A stretch of DNA of 64,000 nt from NCBI GenBank assembly GCA_023245935.1, contig JAHFJM010000003.1, positions 1-64,000 on the forward strand. The letters are read 5' to 3'. The notes under the pieces are model-generated. The model saw only the letters and a program-made list of their open reading frames with translations, was not told the DNA's origin and ran no database searches. The stretch is from Candidatus Peribacteria bacterium (lineage in GTDB: Bacteria; Patescibacteriota; Gracilibacteria; Peribacterales; Peribacteraceae). Made by a program: the position numbers and the translations under genes. Below, one piece after another: positions 17,101 to 23,346 of the stretch. How positions within the stretch are numbered: position 1 is the stretch's first letter; every line of letters begins with the position of its first letter.

Positions 17101-18078
17101 GGAATGCTGCATGCCGCAGCGCTCGAAGTCGAAAGCGGTGCCATGATTTCCGGCGCTCTTCGCTTGAATGGTTCGATGATCACGAGCAATCAGTTCTCAC
17201 TGATCAATTCTCAGGTATCAATGTTGTCCGTCTCCGGTTCCGCCATCCAGATCGGTTCACTGATGTCCTCAGGTTCTCTCACGTTGATCGGTCCCGTCAC
17301 GATCGAAGGGCTCTCGACGTTCCTCGGGGATGTCGAGATCAAAGGTGAGCTCTCTGTCAGCGCAAAACAGGCGGGCATTGCTCTCGTGCCGAAAGGAGGA
17401 ACGGGTGTGTCGGTCACGTTCTCCGGAGCATTCCTCGGAACACCGATCGTGACGGCGACGTCCGACGGCTTCGGTTCGTGGCGCCTCAGGAATCGCACGC
17501 AGTCCGGGTTCACCATCGAGCTCAAAGAGCCTGCGAACGAAGATGTCACATTCACGTGGCTTGCACTTTCTTCCAGAGCACCGAGCATGACAACAGGCGT
17601 GCCGGCGACCCCGTCGCTCATTCCGTTCCCTGTGAACAGTCTCGGTCAACCGGTCTCGAGTGATCCGATCTGGAACGGCTGCATTCAGGGTCATCCGCCG
17701 GTCGACGCTGACGGTGTTCCGTTCAGCTGCGCTCGGTATCATTCCGACTCGGTGTGGGATCATCCAGATCTGCATATCAGTTTCATCTATAGCAGCAGTC
17801 ACGATCCCGCGATTCTGACAATCCCTGAGGGATACCAAGTGACGGTTGTCGGAGGAGATACAGCTTCGAGCTCGTCTTCTCAATCTGACACTCCGACAGA
17901 CCAAAACATTCCTGAAATCAGCACAGATCCGATCGTTGTTCCTCAGGTAATTCCTATCATTGAAACAACCGACTCGGGATCGTCTGATGCATCGGTCACG
18001 GTCAATCCGGAGAGTGATGAGACGCCACCGGTACCGACTGAATCGGGTGTCGAAACAGGAAGTGCGCTCGAGGAGTAG
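5170..18078 (+). CDS. Giant repeat surface protein with tail-fibre modules, FG-GAP propeller and S74 self-cleaving domain
   Basis: 4302 residues. An N-terminal membrane segment (about 13-31) acts as signal or anchor. After a Gly-rich linker (about 166-180) come 13 copies of a G-D-x-M-x-G motif typical of phage tail-fibre shafts (residues about 200-2380 and 2870-3400). Seven DLNGDGK-type FG-GAP/VCBS repeats (about 2387-2735) interrupt them. The S74 chaperone-of-endosialidase domain begins at Ser3576-LRF-Lys3580-ED, the usual Ser/Lys autocleavage site, and includes DIGFIAEEV. Unlike classic S74 proteins, about 726 residues follow: a YAEWF...VMGIVSTRPAFIGN region resembling Peptidase_G2 (about 3742-3880), a segment resembling H-type lectin (about 4073-4135), and a Ser/Thr/Pro-rich acidic tail. 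Inference: a trimeric surface fibre for attachment. The exosortase gene follows 27 nt later. Confidence 0.88.
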   Translation: MQSNTRQRLKTGAALVVLVGMVIAAYSLVGASSIPQKSDEQSATHVTFTKTVVSVPSASKPISKPTWVDMKSDSWQRNSSEIPETTTTVESNIQENVAQRLQKRTTGLFASFGPATDGQVLTFIGGKISWENLPILHGAAGSFDTGDDTGGGRKPYQLSDGERHYGGGGGGGSSSSTTITNTTTVTGLSQSTADGLYVNVSGDSMDGALSITYNGLGLIVSGTASGNVLHAERLLTVTGSAIFDGNARFNSTMTLNGVTYSFPGSDGNGSGKVLKTNAAGQLSWSDDNTVGTGLSQNSGDERYVNQAGDTMTGALTINVTNGLSATLGLKVINAFSGAVVHAEKTLTSSGNLVWERAASGASLYVATSINGAGLTDCDAATQTLAWDATTGRFSCGTDSDTTYTAGQGFTTNGTNFSLSSAFSGTSLKIFGTLTGNILHAEKTLTSSGTFTVEGAMSGSSLYVATSINGAGLTDCDLSTQKLAWDSTTGRFSCGTDLNTGTTAAPSINSGSVFTLGDARYVKKQGDTMTGVLTINKTGAEVGLDVKQAGWFNSIHSTGSILSKGTLSGVNLIISGVSSHSGAAMFKSNVTVKGTLSGQTLQIANNASISGALLVKTGITSKGSVSGATINGFHLGSCNGASQKLLYNNSTQTFECGTDLNTGGTGTFGTGNVITIGDGRYVNTSGDTMTGALTINVTNGLSATLGLKVLNAFSGAVIHGEKTLTSSGTLTWEGAASGASLYVATSLNGAGLTDCDAATQTLAWDATTGRFSCGTDSDTTYTAGQGLTTNGTNFSLSSALSGTSLRLFGTLTGNILHAEKTLTSSGTLTIEGAMSGSSLYIATSINGAGLTDCDLSTQKLAWDSTTGRFSCGTDLNTGSTAPPSINSGSVFTLGNLHFVNVGGDTMTGALTINKTSAEVGLNVVQAGWFGSIHSTGSILSKGTLSGVNLIISGVSSHSGAAMFKSNVTIKGTLSGQTLQIANNASISGALLIKGNLATKSNLSGSALFGMGLGDCSNSTTSKLIYNNSTGKFSCASDIDTNTTYTAGQGLTTNGTNFSLSSALSGTSLRLFGTLTGNILHAEKTLTSSGTLTVEGAMSGSSLYVATSINGAGLTDCDLSTQKLAWDSTTGRFSCGTDLNTGSTAPPSINSGSVFTLGNPHFVNVGGDTMTGALTINVTNGLSATLGLKVLNAFSGSVIHAEKTLTSSGGLVWEGAASGSSLYVATSLRGAGLTDCTGGNKLLWDSSTGRFTCGVDQSAGTGLDQNSADVRYVNQSGDTMTGLLTINLAASAVGLDVKQAGWFNTIHSTGSILSKGTLSGVNLIISGVSSFSGASTFKNNLTVKGTLSGQTLQIANNASISGALLVKGNIATKATLSGASLIGFGLGDCSNATTSKLIYNNSTGKFSCATDTDTNTTYTAGQGLTTNGTNFSLSSALSGTSLRLFGTLTGNILHAEKTLTSSGTLTVEGAMSGSSLYVATSINGAGLTDCDAATQTLAWDATTGRFSCGTDSDTTYTAGQGLTTNGTNFSLSSALSGTSLRLFGTLTGNILHAEKTLTSSGTLTIEGAMSGASLYVATSINGAGLTDCDLSTQKLLWDSTTGRFSCGTDLNTGTTAAPSINSGSVFTLGDARFVKKQGDTMTGALTINKTGAEVGLDVKQAGWFNSIHSTGSILSKGTLSGENLIVSGVSSFSGIVVLKGNLLSKGTLSGQNLIISGVSSHSGAAMFKSNVTIKGTLSGQTLQIANNASISGALLIKGNLATKSNLSGSALFGMGLGDCSNSTTSKLIYNNSTGKFSCASDQTGSSGLSFTNAEGIYVNQGGDTMTGALNINVTGGGFATVGLKVVNTITGAIIHAEKNLTSSGNIVAAQDITAKRNLSGSSITVSRNGSISGSLTVKTSIVSQGSLSGSTFYGANLGDCNNSTTSKLIYNLATGKFGCATDQTGSAAPSINSGSVFTLGNLHFVNVGGDTMTGALVINKTSAAVGLDVKQAAWVNTLHATGSILSKGTISGSNLIVSGVSSFSGIVVLKGNLLSKGTLSGQNLIISGVSSFSGASTFKNNLTVKGTLSGQTLQIANNASISGAVIIKGNLATKATLSGASVYGFGLGDCSNSTTSKLIYNNSTGKFSCATDVDTDTNTSYTAGQGLTTNGTNFSLSSALSGTSLKIFGTLTGKILHAEKTLTSSGTLTVEGAMSGASLYVATSINGAGLTDCDAATQTLAWDATTGRFSCGTDSDTTYTAGQGLTTNGTNFSLSSALSGTSLRLFGTLTGNILHAEKNLTSSGTMVIVGNGNIRGTLSGNIIHAEKNLTSSGAIVAVGDILSRNGTAKTKGYVFFSGATLSEMSGFNEYLNIIHSGLGTNSVTRLTNQGDLVNIGTIQAGETHMRRGGTFATKVDYATGTTPQFVAIRDLNSDGKADLVVVNGASNSVSVFIGTGSGLFVAKVDYPTGSNPFSVAIGDLNGDGKPDLSVANYSSNSVSVFLNNGNGTFAGKVDYTTATSPHSVAIGDLNGDGKPDLAVANNASDSVSVFLNRGNGTFAAKVDYTTGNGPYAVAIGDLNGDGKADLVVTNAGSTYASVFLNNGDGTFASKVDYTTGFSNYAVAIGDLNGDGKADFAVTIHNSNIVYVFLNNGDGTFASKVDYTAGDTSSSIAIGDLNGDGKADLAVGNQASGVGTFVSILINNGNGTFATKVDYTTGTGPLVAIGDLNGDGKADLAVANSASDSVSVLLNISKTILFASSGTGGAVGIGTSTPGSALSVSGAVLINGYGNILNTKVDVGLALEVIGTMSGRVLHAQDVLRSSGSLIVEGTISGATLRGAGLASCNGSTQKLLYNNSTNKFECGTDLNTGGTSTFGSGNVINVVEGRYVNTSGDTMTGALTINVTNGLSATLGLKVLNAFSGAVVHAEKTLTSSGGLVWEGAASGSSLTLGTSLRGAGLTDCTGGNKLLWDSASGRFSCGVDQSAGSGLDQNSADARYVNQSGDTMTGLLTINLAASAVGLDVKQAGWFNSIHSTGSILSKGTLSGVNLIISGVSSFSGASTFKNNLTVKGTLSGQTLQIANNASISGALLIKGNLATKSNLSGSALFGMGLGDCSNSTTSKLIYNNSTGKFSCASDIDTNTTYSAGQGLTTNGTNFSLSSALSGTSLRLFGTLTGNILHAEKTLTSSGTLTIEGAMSGASLYVATSINGAGLTDCDAATQTLNWDSTTGRFSCGTDSDTTYTAGQGLTTNGTNFSLSSALSGTSLKLFGTLTGNILHAEKTLTSSGTLTIEGAMSGASLYVATSFSGVGLSDCDTAATSKLLWDVTTGRFSCGSDQTGGGSAPPSINSGSVFTLGNLHFVNVGGDTMTGALTINKTGAEVALDIKQAAWVNSLHSTGSILSKGNLSGETLIVSGNANVSGALLTKGNISTRGTISGAALNIMSGNSYFLGKLGIGKSTAPNTPLEIVGMGSGTSLFAMRALTSSGFLAVQQSIAIGSGAIVMEQKANNTGAYLMSSFTGSVHPLLALDSARRSFKAPAIMFGYRGSFDTSLQRTDTGTLALSGSMVIQNTLSIKVFGAATATTVCRTATGMLAACSSSLRFKEDVQDLSMGLSVLRQMRPVNFKWKGRDERDIGFIAEEVAAVDPMLATYNNAGQIEGVKYMQLTAVLTNAVKTLDTRLLGITNDSGTTLHARDLLVSSGALKVATFGTFGSGILLDTKYANGAENVFVIKSSVGGSGSKTVFRINASGSVFTTGTFNSQGADYAEWFKSSDRLKIGEVVCIDVDHDNTVLRCGRSADSNVMGIVSTRPAFIGNTIPGTEGLSREAMARKGYFLVGLIGQVPARATLEGGIIRSGDSLTSASEPGFVRRARAGESTVGVALETFDGSASLTTGGSTSSTSTINVLISRRNSSMTVDAVSQKVLDTIASMQIGDEVKRMVAASAQQFNLSGSLATAVASEIESLNLEGRISAAIEKHLSGATLPLTIIANPASGLSFASGGMLHAAALEVESGAMISGALRLNGSMITSNQFSLINSQVSMLSVSGSAIQIGSLMSSGSLTLIGPVTIEGLSTFLGDVEIKGELSVSAKQAGIALVPKGGTGVSVTFSGAFLGTPIVTATSDGFGSWRLRNRTQSGFTIELKEPANEDVTFTWLALSSRAPSMTTGVPATPSLIPFPVNSLGQPVSSDPIWNGCIQGHPPVDADGVPFSCARYHSDSVWDHPDLHISFIYSSSHDPAILTIPEGYQVTVVGGDTASSSSSQSDTPTDQNIPEISTDPIVVPQVIPIIETTDSGSSDASVTVNPESDETPPVPTESGVETGSALEE
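6040..12130 (+). repeat. Coding repeat array 1 of the giant protein
   Basis: Long in-frame modules recur with near-identical DNA. Module A (GQGLTTNGTNFSLSS through TTGRFSCGTD) begins near 6382, 7516, 8302, 9424, 9718, 11593 and 11884. Module B (INSGSVFTLG through NNASISGALL) begins near 6687, 7818, 10018 and 11014. Module C (GDTMTGALTINVTNG) begins near 6091, 7225 and 8668. The near-identity over hundreds of bases suggests recent duplication or gene conversion, and the region is prone to misassembly from short reads. Confidence 0.85.
12328..13370 (+). repeat. Seven FG-GAP/VCBS repeats within the giant protein
   Basis: Seven repeats of about 48-50 residues, each with a calcium-loop-like D-L-N-(G/S)-D-G-K-x-D motif and a preceding K-V-D-Y-x-T-G strand. 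Seven units are what a closed seven-bladed integrin-alpha-type propeller requires. The block sits between two runs of fibre repeats. Confidence 0.85.
13770..15370 (+). repeat. Coding repeat array 2 of the giant protein
   Basis: The same A, B and C modules as array 1 resume after the propeller: GDTMTG motifs near 13783, 14110 and 15196, and GQGLTTNGTNFSLSS near 14539 and 14836. At DNA level they are very similar to array 1, implying the FG-GAP block was inserted into, or grew within, a pre-existing array. Confidence 0.8.
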
Positions 18079-18105
18079 AATGCATGATGTTGCTCATCAC
18101 TCTCC

Positions 18106-19083
18106 ATGCAGAAGTTTGTTTTGCTCGTTAGAAAAATCGCTGCCGGCGATACGAGTCAGCTCTGTGTTGCATATCTTCTGACGCTTGCTTGTTCATGGCT
18201 CACATCAAGCGTGACTTTCGACCGGTGGCTTGGCATCCCACACCTCGACATCATCAACTATGCTGCCTCGCCCATCGAATGGCTGCTCTTGGTGCTTCTG
18301 ATGTGTGCCTACCTCAAGCCGCCTCGCACGACTCCGCCTGCCCTCCTTCTCGAGAGAGTACGTTGGTTCGAGTACGGTTCGCTCTTGCTCTTCATCGGGA
18401 GCGTTCTGTTCGCCGTGTGGTTCACACATCCAAACGATGAGATGTATCAGCGTATTCTTGCATTCCTCGGGAGCAACCACGTGCTCGGGGGACCGCTTGT
18501 TGCAGCGGCAATCGGCATCGTCACCGTCTTTCCGTTCTTCCCCGCCTACGCGTTCATCGCGCCGAGGACGGTGCTCGGGAAAGGTGTCGAGCTCATCGTG
18601 GTGTTCTTCACTCTCGTCGGTTGTTTCGCAATCAGCGTCATCGAAGCAATGTATTTTTCTGCGATTGCACCTTTCATCATTCGCCTGCTTTCGAAGATTC
18701 TCCTTCTGTTTTCGTGGAACGTGTATGCGAATCAGCAGTACGGCATCATCAGCATCGACGGATTCCGGGTGATCATCGGTCCCGCCTGCGCGGGATTCGG
18801 CTATCTGCTCCTGTTTCTTCTCTTCTTCACCTACATGGTGTTCATGCTTGGAACGAAGAAAAAAATCTCTTCCCTCCGGTCGTTCCTTGCACTGTTTCTC
18901 GGTCTTCTCTGCGTGTTCTTTCTGAATATTCTCCGCATCGTGACGCTGATGCTCGTAGGAATCAAATCTCCTGATTTCGCACTGACGCTCTTCCATAGCA
19001 TCATCGGAAGCGTGTATTTCCTGCTGTTCTTTTGGATGTATTTTCCGGTGCTGAAGAAATGGATCGGTGTGAAGAAAGGATAG
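18106..19083 (+). CDS. Exosortase/archaeosortase-family membrane protein
   Basis: A 325-residue polytopic membrane protein with about eight hydrophobic segments. It carries the three hallmarks of exosortases: Cys228 in GPACAGFG, Arg277 in NILRIV, and His297 in LFHSIIG, each at the edge of a membrane helix and in the family order. Exosortases are cysteine transpeptidases that cut C-terminal sorting signals and attach the protein to the cell surface. The gene begins 27 nt after the giant fibre gene. The likely substrate, with a C-terminal VPEF signal, is the protein at 20531-22729. The subfamily cannot be named from sequence reading alone. Confidence 0.82.
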   Translation: MQKFVLLVRKIAAGDTSQLCVAYLLTLACSWLTSSVTFDRWLGIPHLDIINYAASPIEWLLLVLLMCAYLKPPRTTPPALLLERVRWFEYGSLLLFIGSVLFAVWFTHPNDEMYQRILAFLGSNHVLGGPLVAAAIGIVTVFPFFPAYAFIAPRTVLGKGVELIVVFFTLVGCFAISVIEAMYFSAIAPFIIRLLSKILLLFSWNVYANQQYGIISIDGFRVIIGPACAGFGYLLLFLLFFTYMVFMLGTKKKISSLRSFLALFLGLLCVFFLNILRIVTLMLVGIKSPDFALTLFHSIIGSVYFLLFFWMYFPVLKKWIGVKKG

Positions 19084-19105
19084 GGAACGGTCAAAGTTCA
19101 AATCT

Positions 19106-20458
19106 ATGGTCAAACGACCCGCGATATGCTCTAATAAAGGAATGCGGCGAGCGAGTGCTGAAAGACTCGGCTTACGGAAAGCAGGTACACACGAAGCTTC
19201 GCCTATTGATTCTCTGAAACTATGGATTGCAGGATGGACTGCGGAGTTTCATGCAAAGACCACTCGGACAGCTGCAATCTCCGGTGAGAGCACAACCGTC
19301 GGTGCGAAGGAGACAGTGAAGGAAGTCATTTCCCTCCATGATGCGGTTTCGAAATTTCTGAGGGATCAGGGAACACCTCTGACTCCTGTTCAGCAGTCTC
19401 TGCTGGCACAATTGAAAAATGATCCTGATCTTCTGAGGAGAGATAAATCGAATTTTAAGGAGACATGGCAAACGTATCGATACGATACTGAGGAAGGACG
19501 TGAGTTAGGGAGATTAGCCGGGCAGTCGCAGGATATTGACAAACTGTGCCCTCATTTTTCATATGTGGAACCCACACGGTCACCTGATGAGGATGGTACC
19601 CGTCGCTTTACCGAAGAGACAACAGGTCGGTTTGAAGTGGAGTCGCGCGGTCACAATGTTATCAAACTCGTGGACAGTCCGGTTGTCGCTCAGGTTCCCG
19701 TTCCTGCAACGGTGCAAGCGCATTCCGGCAGTATCCGCAAAAGGCTATTTGCCGCCGTTGCCGGTGTAGGTGTGTTGCTTAGTGGTGCATATGTGGCAAA
19801 GGAAAAATTGTTCGACGGGCATGGAGAAAATCCGCAAGAAAATTTGATAAAAGCAGGATTCGATGTCTCGAGAGTCCCTGAGTTGTACGAACACACCGTT
19901 TCCAATGTCTTCTTGCTTGATTTGGATCTGAACAATATGAAACCGGAAGACGTTGCCAAGTTTCGACGCGTGGTTGAACTTATCGATGATGAAGAGGCGC
20001 TCGTCTACCTCTTGGAGAACGGCACCCCCGATGAAATCGTTCGTTTGCACAGAGCTCTCGATCACTGTTTTTCAATTCAAAAAGAGTTACGGAAGAATGA
20101 AGGTCTGAAGAAGGATAAGGAGCGTGCCATCGTCGCTGTCAGAGATGGCGATATCGCCGCAATTGAGAAGATCGATGAAGCAATGAGCAGTGAGTTGACG
20201 AGTGCGGAAGAACTCGTAGTGAAAACGTATGGAAAACCGTTTCTGGAATTTGCAAAAAAAAGAAAAATCGGAGTGCTGGATGCGACGGATTGTTCTATGC
20301 TGCCGAGGGGATCGAATTTTGTTTTTGCGGGCGACAGTCAGTCTGCCGTACGATCCTTCAAAAATCCGAATCCCAATATGCACTACAACGTGCGGATCAT
20401 CAAAACGTCCGCTCCTAAAGAGGATGAAGACCGGCACATGGCATCGTCACCGAAGTAG
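19106..20458 (+). CDS. Unknown protein with one central membrane segment, in the exosortase cluster
   Basis: 450 residues. A basic N-terminus is followed by a soluble charged region, one hydrophobic segment near residues 214-233 (LFAAVAGVGVLLSGAYVA), and a C-terminal helical, charged domain (about 245-430). No signal peptide, catalytic motif or known domain is recognisable. An alternative start is the ATG at 19142. It is encoded between the exosortase and its probable substrate on the same strand, so it may belong to the same surface-assembly unit; that is inference from position only. Confidence 0.6.
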   Translation: MVKRPAICSNKGMRRASAERLGLRKAGTHEASPIDSLKLWIAGWTAEFHAKTTRTAAISGESTTVGAKETVKEVISLHDAVSKFLRDQGTPLTPVQQSLLAQLKNDPDLLRRDKSNFKETWQTYRYDTEEGRELGRLAGQSQDIDKLCPHFSYVEPTRSPDEDGTRRFTEETTGRFEVESRGHNVIKLVDSPVVAQVPVPATVQAHSGSIRKRLFAAVAGVGVLLSGAYVAKEKLFDGHGENPQENLIKAGFDVSRVPELYEHTVSNVFLLDLDLNNMKPEDVAKFRRVVELIDDEEALVYLLENGTPDEIVRLHRALDHCFSIQKELRKNEGLKKDKERAIVAVRDGDIAAIEKIDEAMSSELTSAEELVVKTYGKPFLEFAKKRKIGVLDATDCSMLPRGSNFVFAGDSQSAVRSFKNPNPNMHYNVRIIKTSAPKEDEDRHMASSPK

Positions 20459-20530
20459 TCGGTACGGATGCAGTTTCCATACTCTTTCTAGCTTCTTTGA
20501 TTTACAATCGAATGTGTTTCAATTGCTTCC

Positions 20531-22729
20531 ATGAACGTACGTTTCCTCTTTTCCGTTCTCATTGCCTTTTTCTGTTTTCAACTGTCATCAGCGGTACACG
20601 CACAATCCTTCACATCCGTTCCTTCCGCCTTCGATCCCACAGCGTTCGGCATTGAAACAGGTGCAGTCGAAATCCCGTCACTTCGCACCGAAAAGACAGT
20701 CACATTCCGTTTGCCGAACGGCGACTTCACACAGGTCTCCGACGGTACCGATCGTTTCACCAGAGATGAGCGTGGCACACTTGTTCCCGTCAGTGATACA
20801 GGAGAAGAAACGTTGGAAGGAATCGTATTCGATCATCTGCCAAAAAGTACCGTCGTCACCTTCGACAGCGATTTCCCCGCGTACACGTACCGTCGCGGTG
20901 ATCACTTCTTCCGTCTAAGCTACACCGGTCGTGCAAAGGCGATCTTCGAGAAACCAAACGTTGTTTCCTACACACTCTCGGATCATGCGGTTCTCCGTTT
21001 CGCTGTGAAAGGAACGACCGTTCTCAAAGCCATCACGATCGACGGACCGGTCAATCCGAACATTCTCCGTTTCACCGTCACGCAGGATCAATCGCTGACG
21101 CAACGCAGCGAGTCCGGTGGCATCCTCCTCCAAACCGCAACCGGTACCGTTCTCTTCCGCGCTTCCGCTCCGTTTCTCCTCAGCGAATCGGGCACGCTTC
21201 TGAAACATGCAATCAGCATTCGCACTCTCGGCAACGGTCAGTATGTCTATGACTACGATCCAAGAAATCTCCCTTCCGTATACATCATCGATCCAAGCAC
21301 TTGTTCCACTGATCCCGGAACGCTTGTGAACGATACCACCGGTGGTGGGGCTGCTTGGGTCAATCCGACACGTGCAAGTTACAGTGATGATAGCTATGCG
21401 ACCATATCGAACGTCATGGGCGTATCAACGCAGACAAACTATCTGAAGGCGACGAATTTCGGCTTTCAGATTCCCTTCGGAACGGTCAAAGGCGTGACTG
21501 TGAGGATCGAACGTCATGCGATTGATGACACAAGCGTCAAGGATTCCACAGTGCAGCTCGTCGAGACAGGCAGTTTCGTCGGGGATAACAAAGCGAGTAC
21601 AACGTTCTGGCCGAATAGCGATGTCACCAAAATCTATGGTTCCGGCGGTGCCTTATGGGGTATAAGAATCAGCTCAACGCAGGCGAACAGAAGTGATTTC
21701 GGTGTTGCTCTGGCGGTGCAATGTCTCGATAACGTCAATTGTTTGTTGGCGATGGATAATCAAACCGAAGTCTCTGTCGATCACATCAGCATGGCCCTCA
21801 CCTATGCACAGATGTGCGAGACGAGTACCGGTGCAGCCATCACGCGCGATTATTCCATCTGTGTGAAACCGAAATACTTCAGTCCCCAGATAGGGGGATA
21901 TCACCCTCTCACTGGTACCGGCATGCCTCTCTGCAATGAAACAGGTTGCTATCTCATTCTCCCGAGAATCGGAACCGGAGGATTGGCTTCCGGAGTGCAT
22001 GCGTACCAACCGGGGTATGAAGGAGATCCTAATCCTACACATCAACTTGATAATAATTCGCCGGGGACTACATATCCATTCCTTGTACATTTTGGCTCAG
22101 GCTACAATTCGAATTATTCAAAAATTGCCGATGCGCTCATACAATTCCAGCCGATGACGGGTCTCAGTGGCGGGAATGAGGTATGCACCAGTCTCATCTA
22201 TGCCAATACGAGTGCCCAAAAATCAGTGTTCCACTTTGCTTCCGGAAGCGGTGGCTTGCAAACCTATCAAGGTTCTACTTTTAACTCTCCGTGTGGTGGT
22301 ATTTTTTTCCCAGCGTGTGGTTCTTTCTACCCTAAGTCCTACTTAGGCGGAACCGGTTTTACGCTCTTTGTTCCAAAAAGTGTTGCCCATGACCAGGTTC
22401 GTGTGTGCCAGGGGAAAAGGACTCTCGGCTGTACTGGCACCGGTAGCTGGTTCGATGACTACAACGGTATCAATATGAGTTTTGTCGCGAATGATCAGGG
22501 ACGCATCACTTCCACAAGCGGTAGTTACCTCACCGGCGGTGTTGTCGTACGAGTGGAGAACGGCTACTGGAGAATCGAAGGTCTGTATGGCACAGGCGGA
22601 GAAGGCGGAGACAGCAACAGTGGCGGAGGTGGTTCCGGTGGCTTTGCCGTTCCCGAGTTTTCGGCACTTGGTTTGATTGCAGTGCTTGCGGGGTGTGGGT
22701 ACATGATGAAAAAGAAGATGACGGGATAA
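20531..22729 (+). CDS. Secreted protein with C-terminal VPEF-type sorting signal
   Basis: 732 residues. The N-terminus MNVRFLFSVLIAFFCFQLSS is a signal peptide, with probable cleavage after VHAQ. The body is beta-rich and Ser/Thr/Gly-rich with several Cys. The C-terminus has the tripartite form of an exosortase substrate: a Gly-rich spacer, the motif VPEF at residues 707-710, a hydrophobic stretch (LGLIAVLAGCGYMM), and a basic end (KKKMTG). VPEF resembles the archaeal PEF-CTERM and bacterial PEP-CTERM signals. With the exosortase gene 1.4 kb upstream, this is the natural candidate substrate. The function of the body is unknown. Confidence 0.75.
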   Translation: MNVRFLFSVLIAFFCFQLSSAVHAQSFTSVPSAFDPTAFGIETGAVEIPSLRTEKTVTFRLPNGDFTQVSDGTDRFTRDERGTLVPVSDTGEETLEGIVFDHLPKSTVVTFDSDFPAYTYRRGDHFFRLSYTGRAKAIFEKPNVVSYTLSDHAVLRFAVKGTTVLKAITIDGPVNPNILRFTVTQDQSLTQRSESGGILLQTATGTVLFRASAPFLLSESGTLLKHAISIRTLGNGQYVYDYDPRNLPSVYIIDPSTCSTDPGTLVNDTTGGGAAWVNPTRASYSDDSYATISNVMGVSTQTNYLKATNFGFQIPFGTVKGVTVRIERHAIDDTSVKDSTVQLVETGSFVGDNKASTTFWPNSDVTKIYGSGGALWGIRISSTQANRSDFGVALAVQCLDNVNCLLAMDNQTEVSVDHISMALTYAQMCETSTGAAITRDYSICVKPKYFSPQIGGYHPLTGTGMPLCNETGCYLILPRIGTGGLASGVHAYQPGYEGDPNPTHQLDNNSPGTTYPFLVHFGSGYNSNYSKIADALIQFQPMTGLSGGNEVCTSLIYANTSAQKSVFHFASGSGGLQTYQGSTFNSPCGGIFFPACGSFYPKSYLGGTGFTLFVPKSVAHDQVRVCQGKRTLGCTGTGSWFDDYNGINMSFVANDQGRITSTSGSYLTGGVVVRVENGYWRIEGLYGTGGEGGDSNSGGGGSGGFAVPEFSALGLIAVLAGCGYMMKKKMTG

Positions 22730-22805
22730 GGCTATTTGCATAGAATCTTCGCATCGTTTAGAATCGAGCCCAGCCTCTATTTTTTGTCTATTTCCCACCG
22801 TCTCT

Positions 22806-23240
22806 ATGGAATCATCTTCAGGTTCGAAGAAATTACTCAGTCTCCTCCTCATTGCGGCGTTCGCCGTTCTCGCCTACGTGAACTATACGAAACGCGTGCA
22901 GCTCGCGACCGAACTGAAGAAGCTGTCCGTGCAGATGGAGCAGCTCCAGACGGGCAACAGTCCTCAGAACATCGCCGCTGCGAAGGAGATCGTCGACAAA
23001 GTCCGCAAGCACATCGTCATCCCGACAGGAGTCGAGCCGACCGTTGCGACGATCGTGGATGTGAACACGCTCAAGGCGAGGAACGAGTTCTATAAAGATG
23101 CCAAGAACGGTGACAACCTCATCGTCACGCCGACCCGAGCCATTCTCTACGATCCGGACCGAGACATCATTCTTGACGTCGTTCCGGTTCAGCTGACGCC
23201 GCAGGCAGCATCGTCATCATCCGCGATGATGAAGAAGTAG
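22806..23240 (+). CDS. Small membrane-anchored hypothetical protein
   Basis: 144 residues. One N-terminal hydrophobic segment (about 10-26, LLSLLLIAAFAVLAYVNY) precedes a short coiled-coil-like stretch (ATELKKLSVQMEQLQ), and the remaining domain lies outside the membrane. No family is recognised. It precedes ftsH on the same strand but is separated from it by a terminator-like hairpin, so it is probably its own unit. Confidence 0.6.
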   Translation: MESSSGSKKLLSLLLIAAFAVLAYVNYTKRVQLATELKKLSVQMEQLQTGNSPQNIAAAKEIVDKVRKHIVIPTGVEPTVATIVDVNTLKARNEFYKDAKNGDNLIVTPTRAILYDPDRDIILDVVPVQLTPQAASSSSAMMKK

Positions 23241-23265
23241 CAATTGAAATTCCAAATTTCAGAAG

Positions 23266-23312
23266 CCAAATTCCAATGAAAACAACTTGGAATTTGGTTT
23301 TTGGTTTTTGGA
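23266..23312 (+). terminator. Intrinsic terminator after the small membrane protein
   Basis: A perfect 11-bp stem CCAAATTCCAA (23266-23276) / TTGGAATTTGG (23287-23297) with a 10-nt loop, followed by a T-rich tract. It lies between the stop at 23240 and the ftsH start. Confidence 0.6.
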
Positions 23313-23346
23313 CTTTTGTGTATCACGAGCTACACTTCTCCCCGCT

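Noticed and set aside
5170-18078. Prophage tail-fibre region
   Set aside because: Fibre-type modules are present, but there are no capsid, terminase, portal or integrase genes, and an exosortase follows; a cellular surface protein is more likely.
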